Shown in pieces: positions 11,205 through 22,224 of a DNA stretch of 64,000 nucleotides. The stretch is from Spiroplasma floricola 23-6 (GTDB lineage Bacteria; Bacillota_I; Bacilli_A; Mycoplasmatales; Mycoplasmataceae), in assembly GCF_002813555.1 (NCBI RefSeq), contig NZ_CP025057.1, positions 434,001 to 498,000 on the forward strand, in the 5' to 3' direction. Numbering within the stretch: the first letter of the stretch is position 1; every line of letters begins with the position of its first letter. The notes below the pieces were generated by a model. That model had not been told where the DNA came from and searched no databases. It worked only from the letters and a program-made list of their open reading frames with translations. The position numbers and the translations under genes are program-made.

Positions 11205-12545
11205 ATGATAGATGGTGCACAATTATTAGATGCTATTTATGAAATCGTACAAGATAAAAAAATTGATAAAGAAATTATTTTAGAAGGAATTAGAGAAGGT
11301 TTTCAAAAAGCTTATGAAAAATTCTTTGATCCAGAAGCTATTGTTAGAGTAGATATTGATCAAAATACAGGACAAATTAAAGTATTTAAAGAATTATCAG
11401 TTGTTCAAAAAATTGAAGATGAATGATTAGAAATAGGTTTAAATGCAGCGAAAGAAAAATATGGAGACAACGTTTCTATTGGAGATAATGTTTATGAACC
11501 AGTAGAATTTACAATGGAATTTTCTAAATTAGCAGTAATGCAAGTTGGACAAATTATTAAACAAAAAATTCGTGAAGGTGAAAAAAATAAAATTTATCAA
11601 GAATTCTTGTCAAAAAATCATGAAATTGTTGGTGGATTTGTAAAAGATATTACTGAAACTAGTTATTTAGTTGATGTTAACGGTTCAATTATTCCAATTT
11701 GAAATAAAAAAATGATTCCAGGAGAAAATTTTGAAATTGATCAAAGAATCTGCTTTTATATTGAAGAGGTTTCAAAAGATAATAAACACTCACAAATTCA
11801 AGCTTCAAGAATTCATCCTGAATTTTTATCAAGATTAATGGAAACAGAAGTTCCTGAAATTTTGGAAGGAATAGTTGAAGTTAAATCAGTTGCACGAGAG
11901 CCAGGACATAGAGCTAAAATAGCTGTTTTCTCACATGAAGAAGGAATCGATCCAATTGGAAGTTGTGTTGGAGCTTTAGGAAGTAGAATTAAAAATATTA
12001 CTAAAGAATTAAATGGTGAAAAAATAGATGTAGTTTTATGAAATGAAGATACAAAAACTTTTGTAATGAATTCGTTAGCACCTGTTAAAGTAATTAGTAT
12101 TGATATTAATGAAAGCAATAATGAATGTTTTATAGTTGTTCCAAATGAGCAATTATCATTGGCAATTGGGAAAAAAGGAATGGCAGCTAGATTAGTTGCA
12201 AATCTTGTAAATATGAAAATAAATATTTTCTCACTTGACAGTGCGAAAGAAAAAGAAATTGAAATTTTATGAAATGGAAATATTAGTGAAAAAGAACTAA
12301 ATAATCCAGAATTTTTAAGTAAAGTTAATAAAAGAAGAGAAAAAACTTTAAAAAATAATGTAAAAGAAGATATTGTTCCTAAAAAAGAATCAGAAGAAGA
12401 AATTGTATTTGTAGAACAAGACAAATCAATTGATGAAATTCAAGCATCAATTGCAGCATTTGAAAGTCTAAATGATGATAATACTTTTGAATATGAAGAG
12501 AGTATTGGAAATGATGAAGATTATGATTCATATTACCAAAATTAA
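11205..12545 (+). CDS. nusA: Transcription termination/antitermination factor NusA
   Basis: 446 residues. Order: N-terminal RNA polymerase-binding domain (1 to about 125), S1 domain (about 130-200), KH1 and KH2 (about 205-345, with SCVGALGSRIKNI and LSLAIGKKGMAARL as the KH GXXG loops), then an acidic C-terminal tail rich in Glu/Asp. It binds RNA polymerase and nascent RNA to modulate pausing and termination. ATG follows AGGAGGA, a very strong site. First gene of the nusA-rnpM-L7Ae-infB-rbfA operon, the standard Firmicute/Mollicute order. Confidence 0.97.
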
Positions 12546-12554
12546 TTTTTAAAA

Positions 12555-12824
12555 ATGGCAAAAGACATAAATCTTAGAAAAGATGCTGCATCTAATAAGA
12601 TGTATCCTAAAATAGAATTAATAAGAATTGTTAAAAATAAGAATGGTGAAGTTTTTATTGATAATACTAAAAAAGCTAATGGTAGAGGAGCTTATATAAG
12701 ACCAACATTAGAAGCTGTTGAAAGAGTTAAAAAAACTAAAGCTTTAGAAAGAAATTTAAAAACCACTTTAAATAATGAATTTTATGAAAAACTTATAGAT
12801 GAGGTAAAATTAAATTGGGATTAG
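12555..12824 (+). CDS. rnpM: YlxR/RnpM (DUF448) RNA-binding protein
   Basis: 89 residues. ELIRIVKNKNGEV and the NGRGAYI signature identify the YlxR family, known in Bacillus as an RNase P modulator (RnpM). The cysteines common in the family's N-terminal RxCV region are replaced here (LRKDAAS). It lies 9 bp after nusA and overlaps the next gene by 10 bp, indicating coupled translation. Confidence 0.85.
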   Translation: MAKDINLRKDAASNKMYPKIELIRIVKNKNGEVFIDNTKKANGRGAYIRPTLEAVERVKKTKALERNLKTTLNNEFYEKLIDEVKLNWD

Positions 12825-13123
12825 ATTTGGATAAAATATTAGGTTCATTAGGAATAATTTCATCTACTGGTAAATTGATATATGGAAGTAAACTTTTTGA
12901 TCAAATTAAAAGTCAAAAAGTTAAAATTATATTTACAACTTCTGATATGGGAAAATCTCAATTAAAAAAAATTAATGATAAAGCTAATTTCTATAATGTA
13001 AAAATTATTAATAACTTATTTGACTCTGAAAAGTTAAGTAAGGCAATTGGAAAAACTAATATCAAAAGTGTTGGTGTTAGTGATGAAAATTTTGTAAAGT
13101 TACTTCTAAATAAAATTGAATAA
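12815..13123 (+). CDS. L7Ae/YlxQ-family RNA-binding protein
   Basis: 102 residues, starting at TTG 12815 with GAGGT nine bases upstream, inside the end of rnpM. The fold-typical IIFTTSDMGKSQLKKI strand-helix and the nusA-infB location identify a ribosomal L7Ae-like protein (YlxQ in Bacillus). Members bind kink-turn RNA; the role of this operon copy is not settled. The central glycine-rich start (ILGSLGIISSTGKLIYGSK) is typical. An ATG alternative is absent. Confidence 0.8.
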   Translation: MGLDLDKILGSLGIISSTGKLIYGSKLFDQIKSQKVKIIFTTSDMGKSQLKKINDKANFYNVKIINNLFDSEKLSKAIGKTNIKSVGVSDENFVKLLLNKIE

Positions 13124-13139
13124 GAAGGGAGATGTAGTT

Positions 13140-15008
13140 ATGGCAAAAAAAATTAAAGCAGATAGTAATAACAATAAAATACAAGCCAAAAACAAATCCA
13201 AAGCACATAGTGCTAATTTAAAAAATCAATTAAAACAAACGACTGAAACAGGGTTGATTGATGGAGTTTTTGTTTACACAGAACCATTATCTATAGCAGA
13301 TTTTGCTAAAAAATTAAATAAAGGTCCTGCAGAAATTGTAAAGTGATTTTTCATAAATGGCTCAATGGTGACACAAAATCAAATTCTTTCAGAAGAACAA
13401 ATGGGGGAATTGTGTATAGAGTTTGGTTATGACTTTAAAAAAGAAACATCAGTTACAAAAGAAAATATTTTTGAAACTTTTAATGAAAAAGATGATCCAA
13501 AGGATTTAAAAGAAAAACCCCCAATTGTTACAATTATGGGACATGTTGATCATGGTAAAACTACTTTATTAGATTCAATAAGAAATGCAAATGTTACAGA
13601 TGGTGAATTTGGTGGGATCACTCAACATATTGGAGCTTATCAAACAACAATTAAAAATAATAAAATAACTTTTATTGATACTCCTGGTCACGAAGCATTT
13701 ACAGAAATGAGAGCAAGAGGAAGTGAAGTAACAGATATTGTAATTTTAGTTGTTGCAGCAGATGATGGAGTTATGCCTCAAACAGAAGAAGCTATTGACC
13801 ATGCAAAAGCAGCAGATGTGCCAATTATAGTATTTGTAAACAAAACAGATAAACCTGGAGCAGATCCAAGTAAAGTAAAAATGGAATTAATGAATTATGG
13901 TATTGTAGCAGAAGAGTATGGTGGAGATATTCCATTTATTGAAGGTTCTGCAAAATCAAAAATTGGTTTAGATAACTTATTAGAAACAATTTTATTGATC
14001 TCAGAACTTAAAGATCTAAAAGCAAATCCTAATAAATTTGCTCGTGGAACAGTTATTGAAGCAAAACTAGACAAAAATAGAGGTCCAATATCTACAATTC
14101 TTGTTCAAGAAGGAACTTTAAGAATGAGAGATATACTTATTGCTGGGGGAACTTTTGGGACTGTTAAAGATTTAGAAAATGAAAATAAAACTAAATTAAA
14201 AGAAGTTTTACCAGGACAGCCAGCTGTTGTTATAGGTTTAAATGAAGTTCCAAAAGCAGGAGATAAATTTATTGTTGTTGTTGAAGAAAAAATGGCAAGA
14301 GATATTGCTAAAGCTCAATTTGAAAAGCAACAAAATGAAGCAAGACAAAAAAATCAAACATTTACTTTAGATTCAATTAAACATAAAATTGAGTCTGGTG
14401 AACTAAAATCAATTAATATTATTTTAAAAGCAGATACACAAGGAACTGTTGAAGCTGTTAGAAACTCAATGCTAAAAATTAATATTGAAGGTGTAAAAAT
14501 TAATGTTATTAGAGCAACTGTGGGTGCAATTTCAATAAGTGATGTTACATTAGCGTTAGCATCTGATGCTTTAATTTATGGATTCAATGTTAGACCAACT
14601 GCACAAGTTAGACAAAAAGCAGAAGAGGATGGAGTTGATATAAGACTTCACAATATCATTTATAAATTAATTGAAGAAATTGCAGAAGCTGCAACAGGTA
14701 TGCTTGATCCTGTTTTTGAAGAAAAATCACTTGGAGAAGCTGAAGTAAGACAATTATTTAAACATTCACAAGTGGGAACAATTGCAGGATGTAGAGTCAT
14801 GAGTGGAGTAATACCGCGTGCTTCTAAAGTACATGTTTTACGTGATGGAATAGTTGTTTATACTGGAGAATTATCATCATTAAAAAATAAAAAAGATGAT
14901 ATTAAAGAAGCAAAAGAAGGCGCAGAGTGCGGACTTACAATTAAAAACTTTAATGATTTGAAAGAAAATGATATTATAGAAGCATATAGGATAGAAGAGG
15001 TGAAATAG
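13140..15008 (+). CDS. infB: Translation initiation factor IF-2
   Basis: 622 residues. ATG at 13140 follows GAAGGGAG. A short Lys/Asn-rich tail and one IF2_N domain (about 38-90) replace the long N-terminal region of enterobacterial IF2. The GTPase domain shows G1 GHVDHGKT (134-141), the G3 DTPGHE and the G4 NKTD motifs, followed by domain II, domain III and the fMet-tRNA-binding C-terminal domain. It delivers initiator tRNA to the 30S subunit. Two bases separate it from rbfA. Confidence 0.98.
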
Positions 15009-15010
15009 TT

Positions 15011-15355
15011 ATGGCAAAGGATATTAAAATTGAAAGAAATCAGTCAACTATTTTAAGAGAGTTAAATCTAATTTTACAAAGAGAATTTCCTGATTGTGAA
15101 TATTTAAATTCATTAACAATTCATGAAGTAAGATTAACAAATGATATGAGTCATGCTAAAGTGTTTTATTCATTTTTGGATTCATCAGCAGACCAAAAAG
15201 CTGTTCAAGCTGAAATTAATGAAAATTTAAAAGAAATTAGAATGATTTTAGCAAGTAAAGTTGAAATGAGAAATGTTCCTGAATTAACATTTGAATATGA
15301 TAAAACTTTAGAAAATGCTAATAAAATTGAAGAAATTTTAAAAGAAATTAAATAA
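15011..15355 (+). CDS. rbfA: 30S ribosome-binding factor A
   Basis: 114 residues, a single KH-like RbfA domain with LTIHEVRLTNDMSHAKVFYS and the C-terminal PELTFEYDKTLENANKIEEIL signature. It assists maturation of the 5' end of 16S rRNA in 30S assembly. Last gene of the nusA operon, ending at a terminator shared with the convergent gene. Confidence 0.95.
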   Translation: MAKDIKIERNQSTILRELNLILQREFPDCEYLNSLTIHEVRLTNDMSHAKVFYSFLDSSADQKAVQAEINENLKEIRMILASKVEMRNVPELTFEYDKTLENANKIEEILKEIK

Positions 15356-15384
15356 AAAAATCTGCAAAATATGCAGATTTTTTT
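15354..15384. terminator. Bidirectional terminator
   Basis: An A-rich arm ending in TCTGCA (15361-15366) pairs with TGCAGA (15372-15377) and a T run, giving U tracts on both strands. It separates rbfA from the minus-strand S-component gene, whose stop at 15383 lies within the T run. Confidence 0.75.
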
Positions 15385-16060
15385 ATTTAATTAGCAATTT
15401 TTCAGTTAATAATTGAATTCTATTAGTTGTGAGAGTGAATAAAACAATTGCAAATAAATCAAACACCATAAAGGCCAGTCAAGAATTTATAAATTGTATA
15501 AATCCGTATACTGTTCCAAATTCAATATACATTCTTATAAAACTTAGAAATGCTGAACTTAATGGTCCAAAAATAAATACTAAGAGTCCTGAGAATATAA
15601 GAGATAAATTTCTATTTAAAGAACGCTCTTTACTATAAACTCGAAAAATCTTATCGTACATTAATCAAAACAGTACTACTCAAATTGCTAATCCTATTCC
15701 AGATGTGAATCTAAATAATGGACTCATACCTCAGATTAGAAATTGTAGTAAACCATCTAACAAACCTATTATCATACCCCAGTATATACCTACCACTTGA
15801 AAGCTTATAGCAATAACAAAGTATTTTAAGACAAATCCCACGTTTACTCCAGTTATCACTAGAGGAATAATGACATTTATCATACTAACAGCTGTGGACA
15901 TACTTAGTAACAAACTGACAAGAGTTATTTTTAGAGTCTCACTCTTAAACCTTGCGCGTTTGTTTGTTTTGTTAAGTTTGCTGATTTCATAGTCAATATC
16001 TATTTGATCAAAGTTAGTGATCAAATTAGATTCCTGACTATTCTCATCAGTTTTCTTCAT
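15383..16060 (-). CDS. Probable ECF transporter S component (multi-spanning membrane protein)
   Basis: 225 residues read across UGA codons. A charged cytoplasmic N-terminus of about 45 residues is followed by roughly six membrane segments. The pattern of an early helix, a loop, then GIYWGMIIGLLDGLLQFLI fits S components of energy-coupling-factor vitamin transporters (the conserved GxxxGxxxDxL segment). Substrate cannot be read. No EcfA/EcfT genes are adjacent, as in group II ECF systems with a shared module. GAAGGAGA precedes the ATG. It might instead be another small membrane transporter. Confidence 0.6.
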
Positions 16061-16131
16061 CGGTTAATTTCTCCTTCTAAACAAACATTTGTGTAGAATT
16101 CAATATATATTCACCTCATCTAATATTATAT

Positions 16132-16137
16132 TATAAT
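16132..16137 (+). promoter_or_regulatory. -10 box for rsmE
   Basis: TATAAT 24 bp upstream of the rsmE ATG, within the 100-bp spacer between divergent genes. No good -35 box is obvious. Confidence 0.45.
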
Positions 16138-16160
16138 ATATAAAGAATTGGAGAATATTT

Positions 16161-16874
16161 ATGAATAGTTTCTTTTTAAAAAAAATTAATTCTAATGTTT
16201 TTGAAATTGAAAATGAAGATTTTCATCACATCAAAAATGTAATAAAGTTAAAAATTAACGAACAAATTATATGTGTATATGAAAATCAAAAGTATTTATG
16301 TACTATTAGTGATATTTTAGAAAACTCATGTTTAGCTAAAATAATTTCAAAAATTAACTTCTCACAAAAAAAATATAAAGTAAATTTAATTATTGGTTTA
16401 ATTCGAGAACAAAAATGAGATTTTGTTCTTCAAAAAGCCACTGAATTGGGAGTGGACACTATTATTCCTGTTGAGTTTAAAAGAAATGTAGTGAAAATTG
16501 ATCCTAAAAAACAAGAAAGTAAAATTAATAGATGAGAGTCAATTTGTTCTAGTGCTGCAAAACAATCAAAAAGAAATAGTATTCCCGAAATAATGAATAT
16601 AGTTAAAGATTTATCTCAGTTAACTAAATATAAAGCAGATTTAAATTTAGTTTGTTGAGAAGAGGAAAAAAATAATTTTATTAAAAATGAATTTAAAAAG
16701 AAATTTAAAACAGTAAATATAGTAATTGGCCCAGAAGGAGGAATATCCTCTGATGAGATAGTTAAACTAAAATCTATGGGATATATTATGGTTAATTTGG
16801 GTGATAATATAATGAGAGCAGAAACAGTTCCATTGTTTCTATTAAGTTGTCTAAATTATGAAAAAGAGGTTTAA
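16161..16874 (+). CDS. rsmE: 16S rRNA (uracil-1498-N3)-methyltransferase RsmE
   Basis: 237 residues. The N-terminal PUA-like domain (1 to about 70) is followed by a SPOUT knot. The signatures are QKATELGVDTIIPV, the IGPEGGIS loop and NLGDNIMRAETVPL, the AdoMet-binding knot. It methylates U1498 of 16S rRNA. Three bases separate it from the next gene, implying co-transcription with the nucleotidyltransferase-like pair. Confidence 0.95.
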
Positions 16875-16877
16875 ATT

Positions 16878-18053
16878 ATGAAAGAAAATTTTAGTAAAAT
16901 GATTACATCTGATTTAAAAAAAATTAATAATCAAATTCAGACCAATTCCATTGATAAAGATTTAAAAATCTTTATTAATAAAAATATAAATTTTATTAAA
17001 AGAAAACTCAAAGATTTGGTTCAAATTAAAACCCATGGTTCATATGCTACAGGACAAATATATAAATTTGAAAAAATATTAAATATTGATTTATTAGCAG
17101 TTAAATATGTTAAAAATAGTACTTATAATCTATATGAAAATGAGATTGAAACAGAAAATCATATAGATAACTGTTTAATTTGTAAAACAAATGAAAAAAT
17201 TTATAACATTCTTGTAGAACTTTATAACATTTCTGAGGATGTGAAAATTATATGAAATGAAAAGAAAACTATAAATTCTAGTTTAACAGAACCAACTATT
17301 TTTAAAGACTCATTAAAAATTGAATTTTACAAAGAAGAACAGTTAGGGTTTTCTATATTAATTAGAACTGTTATTAAACATAGTGAATATCCATTATTAA
17401 TTTGTAGTAAAAAAATGTACAAAAGAAGTTTTACTTTAGAATATTTAAAAAAATTTAGAACCTTAAATAATCTTTTAATAAAAAAGCTTCAAATTCTATT
17501 TTATAATATATCAAAAAAATTTAGAAAAACTCTAACAAAAAAAGAGTTACTTATTTTAAAATTATTTATAATGTCAGATATTCAATATAGTTTGATAAAA
17601 AATATTAATCTACAAAAATGACTTGATTTCTCATTTAATTATTATTTTTTAAATAAAAAAAGTGTTGATAATATTTTGGATTCAAAAAACTTATATTATA
17701 AAAGACCTAAAAAGATATCAAAATTTTATAACTCCTTTAAACTGAAGAACTTAAAATGGGTTTTTGCTAAAAGTTATTCAAGTACAAAAGATTTTTTAAG
17801 TCAATATTTAGAATATTCAAAGAATTTTATTGCAAATAAAAGTGAATATCTAAAGGAAAATATCTATTTTTGATATGATTCTATTGCATATTTAAAAAAT
17901 ACAATAGGATCTTCAAATATTTCAATCAAAAAAGAAAATCAAAAATATGATAATTTAGATATTCAAATTTATTCAAAAACTATATATCCAACTGATAAAG
18001 AGAATGGATTATTCTTAATATTTTTACAATATTTTAATTTTGAAGTAGAATAG
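16878..18053 (+). CDS. Unknown protein with a decayed nucleotidyltransferase-like motif (first of a pair)
   Basis: 391 residues, starting 3 bp after rsmE. After a helical N-terminus, H53-G54-S55-Y-A-T-G is followed 13 residues later by N69-I-D71-L. This matches the pattern G[GS]-x(9-13)-Dh[DE]h of nucleotidyltransferase-fold enzymes (OAS/cGAS, CCA and CD-NTase families) except that the first metal-binding Asp is Asn. The rest is Lys/Asn/Ile-rich and mostly helical, without a motif I recognise. The following gene repeats the same layout. Known of the fold: these enzymes transfer NMP to RNA, proteins or nucleotides. Inferred: this copy may be catalytically weak or a binding protein. Family and function are unproven. 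Confidence 0.7.
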
Positions 18054-18060
18054 GATTATT

Positions 18061-19395
18061 ATGAAATTAAATAAAGATATATGAAAATTTAATATTACTG
18101 TGAAAAAATTAACTTCTGAAAATAAAGAAATTTTTAAGAAAATAAATTTTTATTTTAATGAGCTAAAAACTCTATTTTCTGAAAATAGAATTTATTTAAA
18201 AAAAGTAGGGGATTTTTCATATAATTCTTATAAGGAAACACATAACAATTTCAATTTAGAAATTTGTGCCATAAAATTTATTACAAAATCAACATTTGAT
18301 TTTAATAAATTTAATAATTTAATACTAGAAATTTCTAAAAAGTATAAAGAAATTCCTGAAATTCATATAAATAAAAACTATTTGAATTTAATTTTTAACT
18401 TTAGAAATAAAACTATAAATTTTAGAATTATTCCTATTAGTGCAAAAAAAACAAAAGAAAAATTAATTTGTAAGGTTAATAGAAATGGTAGAATTCAAGA
18501 AGATTTAATTTTAAATTTAACTTCAGATTTTAAAAATGCAAATAAACTAAGCTCTGGACTATTAATTTCATTAAAAAGAATTATAAATTACATAATGAAT
18601 GGAGAATTTAATTATTCTTATGATATTGATTATCTATTATTAAGATGATTTTATGAATATATATCAAAAACATTAGAAAAATTCATTTTAAAAAAATATA
18701 ATGAAAAAGAAATAGATTTAAATATTGAACAATTTATGAAAACTGAAAACTTTAGAAAATGAATTAAAAAAAATGTAAGCTTTTTAGATCTTACAAATTT
18801 TATCTTTTTAAAATTAGAATCAAAAAATACATATTATTTTAGTGAATTTGATTTCAAATATGAAGAAATATTTGAAGGAATATCTAGATATTCTATAAAT
18901 ACCAATTCAAATTTTAAACTACCTGTAAATTATTTATCAGAAATTAAACTATTTGATACAAATTTACTTGATCATAAAACTTATATTCAAAATAATCTAT
19001 CTAATGAAAATGGCTTATCATTAGTATCGTGAGAAAAATTCAAAAATGAAAGACAAAGATACATAATATCTCCTGTAATAAAAACTGGAATTTCTAATTG
19101 ACCAATGTTTCAAAAATGATTAACTGTGAAATCAAATGAACTATATGTAAAATTAAATTCAGATTTGAAATCAGAAATTAAAACTACAAAACAAAGAGAA
19201 GCAATGAGTGAATTAAATCAAATTGCAAATGAATGGTTGACCAAATATAGTTTAAAATTAAAATATTTGCAACCCTATTTTGATAAAAAATATCCATTTG
19301 TATCAAATTATAAAATTGAAGAATTAGTTTTATTAATTATCCAAACAATTGATAAAATTGATTCAAAGCAATGAATAATAAAAAATGATAATTAA
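18061..19395 (+). CDS. Unknown protein, probable paralogue of the preceding gene (second of a pair)
   Basis: 444 residues from ATG 18061, seven bases after the previous stop, with an AGGAT site. The segment G50-D-F-S-Y ... N65-L-E67-I-C-A-I-K-F aligns without gaps over 24 positions to G54-S-Y-A-T ... N69-I-D71-L-L-A-V-K-Y of the preceding protein, so both replace the first catalytic Asp by Asn and keep a second acidic residue. The glycine motif is further eroded here. The C-terminus carries a WEKFKNERQRYIISP stretch and an all-helical end with Trp-rich pieces. It ends convergently, its stop overlapping that of the minus-strand gene by two bases. Function unknown. Confidence 0.7.
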
Positions 19396-19925
19396 TAGTA
19401 ATTATCATTATTGTATTTATTATTTAATAGAACATCAGTTCTCTTTTTAATGTAGTCTTTTTCAATTTTTCCAATTTCATGATATTTATCACGACTTGCT
19501 TTAATTCTTAATTTTTTAAGTTCTTCATCACAATAAACTCATGTTAGTCAAACTATATGGAAATGTCTTAAATATTTAATTTCTTTTTCACTGTACATTT
19601 CAAAACTTAATGCTTGAGCTTCTTTTTGAGCATAATCTATTCATTTTTGAGGATCAATATTTTCATTATATGCTTCTTTGGCAAGTGCTTGATATGATAA
19701 TGCCTTTTTTACAATTATATCTTCTAAAGACTGAAGTGTATTTGCAATCTCTGTAACAACAGCTTGATCAAATTCATCATAAGATTTGAATTGATGTTTT
19801 GTTAAATAAAACATTTTAATGCTTAAATTACTTGCAGGATTAGCTCCACCACCTAAATTTTCTTTTTCTAAAATAATTTTAAATTCCGCTTCTATTTCTT
19901 TAACGAAATCTGATTTAATTCGCAT
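19392..19925 (-). CDS. Conserved hypothetical helical protein
   Basis: 177 residues read across UGA codons; stop overlaps that of the convergent gene. It is highly charged and predicted mostly helical (KEIEAEFKIILEKEN, ALSYQALAKEAYNE), with HFHIVWLTWVYCDEELKKL in the C-terminal half. No signal peptide or membrane segment. I recognise no family. ATG 19925 lies downstream of an AGAGAAGA-type site. Confidence 0.65.
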
Positions 19926-20039
19926 AACTTCACCAATCTTCTCTCATAGTATTTATATTATAACACATTTTTTAAAAAAATTACTAGGTAAGAGTTAAAG
20001 CAGTTGTATAATATTATAAGCAAGAAACTGGAGGTTGTT

Positions 20040-20963
20040 ATGATGGCAAATAAGTCAGGAATTTTCTTAATTAATAAACCACAAAACATAACATCAAATG
20101 ACTTAATTCAAAAAATTAAAAAAAAATTAGGTATAGATAAAATAGGTCATGCAGGAACTTTAGATCCATTAGCAACGGGCTTAATGGTTATTTTAGTAAA
20201 TCAAGCGACTAAGATTTCCAATTATCTTTTAAGCAGCGATAAAAGCTATGTTGTAACAATGAAGTTATTTGTTCAAACTGACTCACAAGATATTACTGGA
20301 AATATTGTTGAAGAAGAAACTTATAAAAAAATTTCAAAATCATTAGTTAAAGAAATTATAAAAAAATATAACGGATATATATATGATCAATATCCACCAG
20401 TGTATTCAGCTGTCAAAGTTGATGGTAAAAAACTATATGAATATGCAAGAAAAAATCAAGAAGTAGTTATAAAACCAAGAAAAGTTACGATAAAGGAATG
20501 CGAATTAATAGAATTCAATCAAAAACTTGGAACAATAAAGTTGAAAGTTAGATCAAGCAAAGGAACTTATATTAGAAGTTTAGTTTCTGATATTGCAAAA
20601 GATTTAGAAACTATTGCAACTGTTTCACAACTTGAACGAGTTAGTTCTGGAGGTTTTTTACTTGAAAATGCAAAAACTATTGAGGAAATTGAGTTCTCAG
20701 ATTTAATTAATATGTATGATTCTTTAATGATAAATGAACATCCTATTGTTGAATACCATAGAGTAAGAGATATTAAGCAAGGAAAGACTATTACATTAAC
20801 AGGAATTAATTATCCTATAGTTTTTATCATAGATGATCAAAAAACTGTTATTGCAATTTATAAACATATTGCACATGATCTATATAAATGTCAAAGGGGA
20901 TTGTGAGATGAAATTCCTTTAGAACAATTAACAGAAGCTGAAAGGAACGGCTATTATGATTAA
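20040..20963 (+). CDS. truB: tRNA pseudouridine-55 synthase TruB
   Basis: 307 residues. Catalytic Asp42 lies in GHAGTLDPLATGL, and the YPPVYSAVKVDGKKLYEYAR and GTYIRSLVSDIAK motifs are present. It converts U55 to pseudouridine in the T-loop of tRNAs. Two adjacent ATGs (20040, 20043) follow GGAGG at 20030-20034; either may be used. The C-terminal PUA-like extension is short and UGA is used as Trp near the end. It overlaps ribF by 8 bp. Confidence 0.95.
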
Positions 20964-21693
20964 AATTAAAACATTTCTAAATAAGGAAGAGATGTTTGAT
21001 TTTAATATTACCAATAATATAATATGTATTGGGTTTTTTGAAGGAATTCATAAAATGCATAAAAAAATTATTTTAGAGACTAAAAATATTTCAAAATTAG
21101 AAAAATCAACTTCATCAATAATTACTTTTTCAGAAAAAATATCAGATTTTCTTAATAAAAAGTCAAATAACTTTCAATCAAAAGAACATAAGTATAATTT
21201 AATTGAAAAGAAATATAATCCAGATTTTTTATTTGAAATTCAAGTAAATAATGAAATTATTAAAAAATCACCAGAAGAGTTTTGTGATTTTTTAAAAACT
21301 AAATTAAGTGTAAAGAAAATAGTTGTTGGTAGTGATTTTAGATTTGGCTTTAAAAATGAGGGAGATATAAATTTTCTTCAAAATTATTTTGGAAAATCAA
21401 ATATTATAGTATTTGAAAGAGTTGTGGGAATTTCATCAACATTAATTAGAGAAAACATATCATTAGGAAATATTGATAAAGTCAAACAAATTTTAGGTGA
21501 GAATTTAACTGTTAGTTTAAAAAAAGTTGGAAAAAACAAGTATTTAATTCAAGATTTTAATATAACTTTAGCAAAAGGAGTATATTTAATTAAAATTCAA
21601 AAAGAGCTTCGAAAAGTTAAAATAATAGAAAATATAGTTCATTTTAATTATTTGAATGAGTTTTTAGAAATTGAAATTTTAGAAAAATTATAG
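20956..21693 (+). CDS. ribF: RibF-type FAD synthetase (FMN adenylyltransferase), shortened
   Basis: 245 residues against about 300 or more for bifunctional RibF. VVGSDFRFGF and the ISSTLIRENI motif identify the adenylyltransferase domain. The nucleotidyltransferase HxGH box is unusual: IGFFEGIHKMH has Met in place of Gly. The C-terminal about 65 residues are too short for a normal riboflavin kinase domain. It overlaps truB, a common pairing in Firmicutes. It may make FAD from imported FMN only (inference). Confidence 0.85.
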   Translation: MIKIKTFLNKEEMFDFNITNNIICIGFFEGIHKMHKKIILETKNISKLEKSTSSIITFSEKISDFLNKKSNNFQSKEHKYNLIEKKYNPDFLFEIQVNNEIIKKSPEEFCDFLKTKLSVKKIVVGSDFRFGFKNEGDINFLQNYFGKSNIIVFERVVGISSTLIRENISLGNIDKVKQILGENLTVSLKKVGKNKYLIQDFNITLAKGVYLIKIQKELRKVKIIENIVHFNYLNEFLEIEILEKL

Positions 21694-21710
21694 TAATAGT
21701 AATTTTTTTT

Positions 21711-21719
21711 TGCTATAAT
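21711..21719 (+). promoter_or_regulatory. Extended -10 promoter of rpsO
   Basis: TGCTATAAT fits an extended -10 (TGnTATAAT). It lies 95 bp before the rpsO ATG, leaving a leader of about 85 nt that could carry S15 autoregulatory structure; no specific fold is claimed. Confidence 0.6.
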
Positions 21720-21814
21720 TCTCTAGTATTGATGTTTTTACGTTGAAATGATTTACCCTAAATTATTTCTTTGTTTTAACAAATTCAATCAAGATTAAAA
21801 GGGGGATTTTAGAC

Positions 21815-22081
21815 ATGGTTTCTAAAACACAAATTGAAAATATAGTAAAAGAATATGGTTCAAATCAAAATGATACTGGTAAAGCAGAAGTTCAAATTGC
21901 AATTTTAACTAAAGATATTCAAAATTTAACTGAACATTTAAATATACATAAAAAAGATATTACTTCAAGAAGAAGTTTATTGAAAAAAGTGGCTCAAAGA
22001 AGACATTTATTGAACTTTTTATTTAAAAAAGATGTTGAAAGATACAAAACTATAATTGAAAAATTAAAAATTAGAAAATAA
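21815..22081 (+). CDS. rpsO: 30S ribosomal protein S15
   Basis: 88 residues, full length. [29 protein letters not shown] and [15 protein letters not shown] are the conserved S15 segments that bind 16S rRNA at the h20-h22 junction. ATG follows AAAGGGGG. Monocistronic with its own promoter. Confidence 0.97.
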   Translation: MVSKTQIENIVKEYGSNQNDTGKAEVQIAILTKDIQNLTEHLNIHKKDITSRRSLLKKVAQRRHLLNFLFKKDVERYKTIIEKLKIRK

Positions 22082-22143
22082 AATATAATTTTTAATTTTT
22101 TTAAGTTACATAAATATAAGTAGATAAGTTTTTAAAAATAATG

Positions 22144-22149
22144 TATAAT
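22144..22149 (+). promoter_or_regulatory. -10 box for the gene at 22225
   Basis: TATAAT, 75 bp before the ATG. The -35 region is not convincing. Confidence 0.45.
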
Positions 22150-22224
22150 AAAGGCATATTTTGATATAAAAAATAAATTTTTATCAAAATTTAATATTTT
22201 TTATTAGAAAGACGGTGTTACTAC

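Noticed and set aside
11813-12424. 203-residue open frame antisense to nusA
   Set aside because: It lies wholly opposite an unmistakable nusA and has no ribosome site or known motif; its amino acids reflect the complement of nusA.
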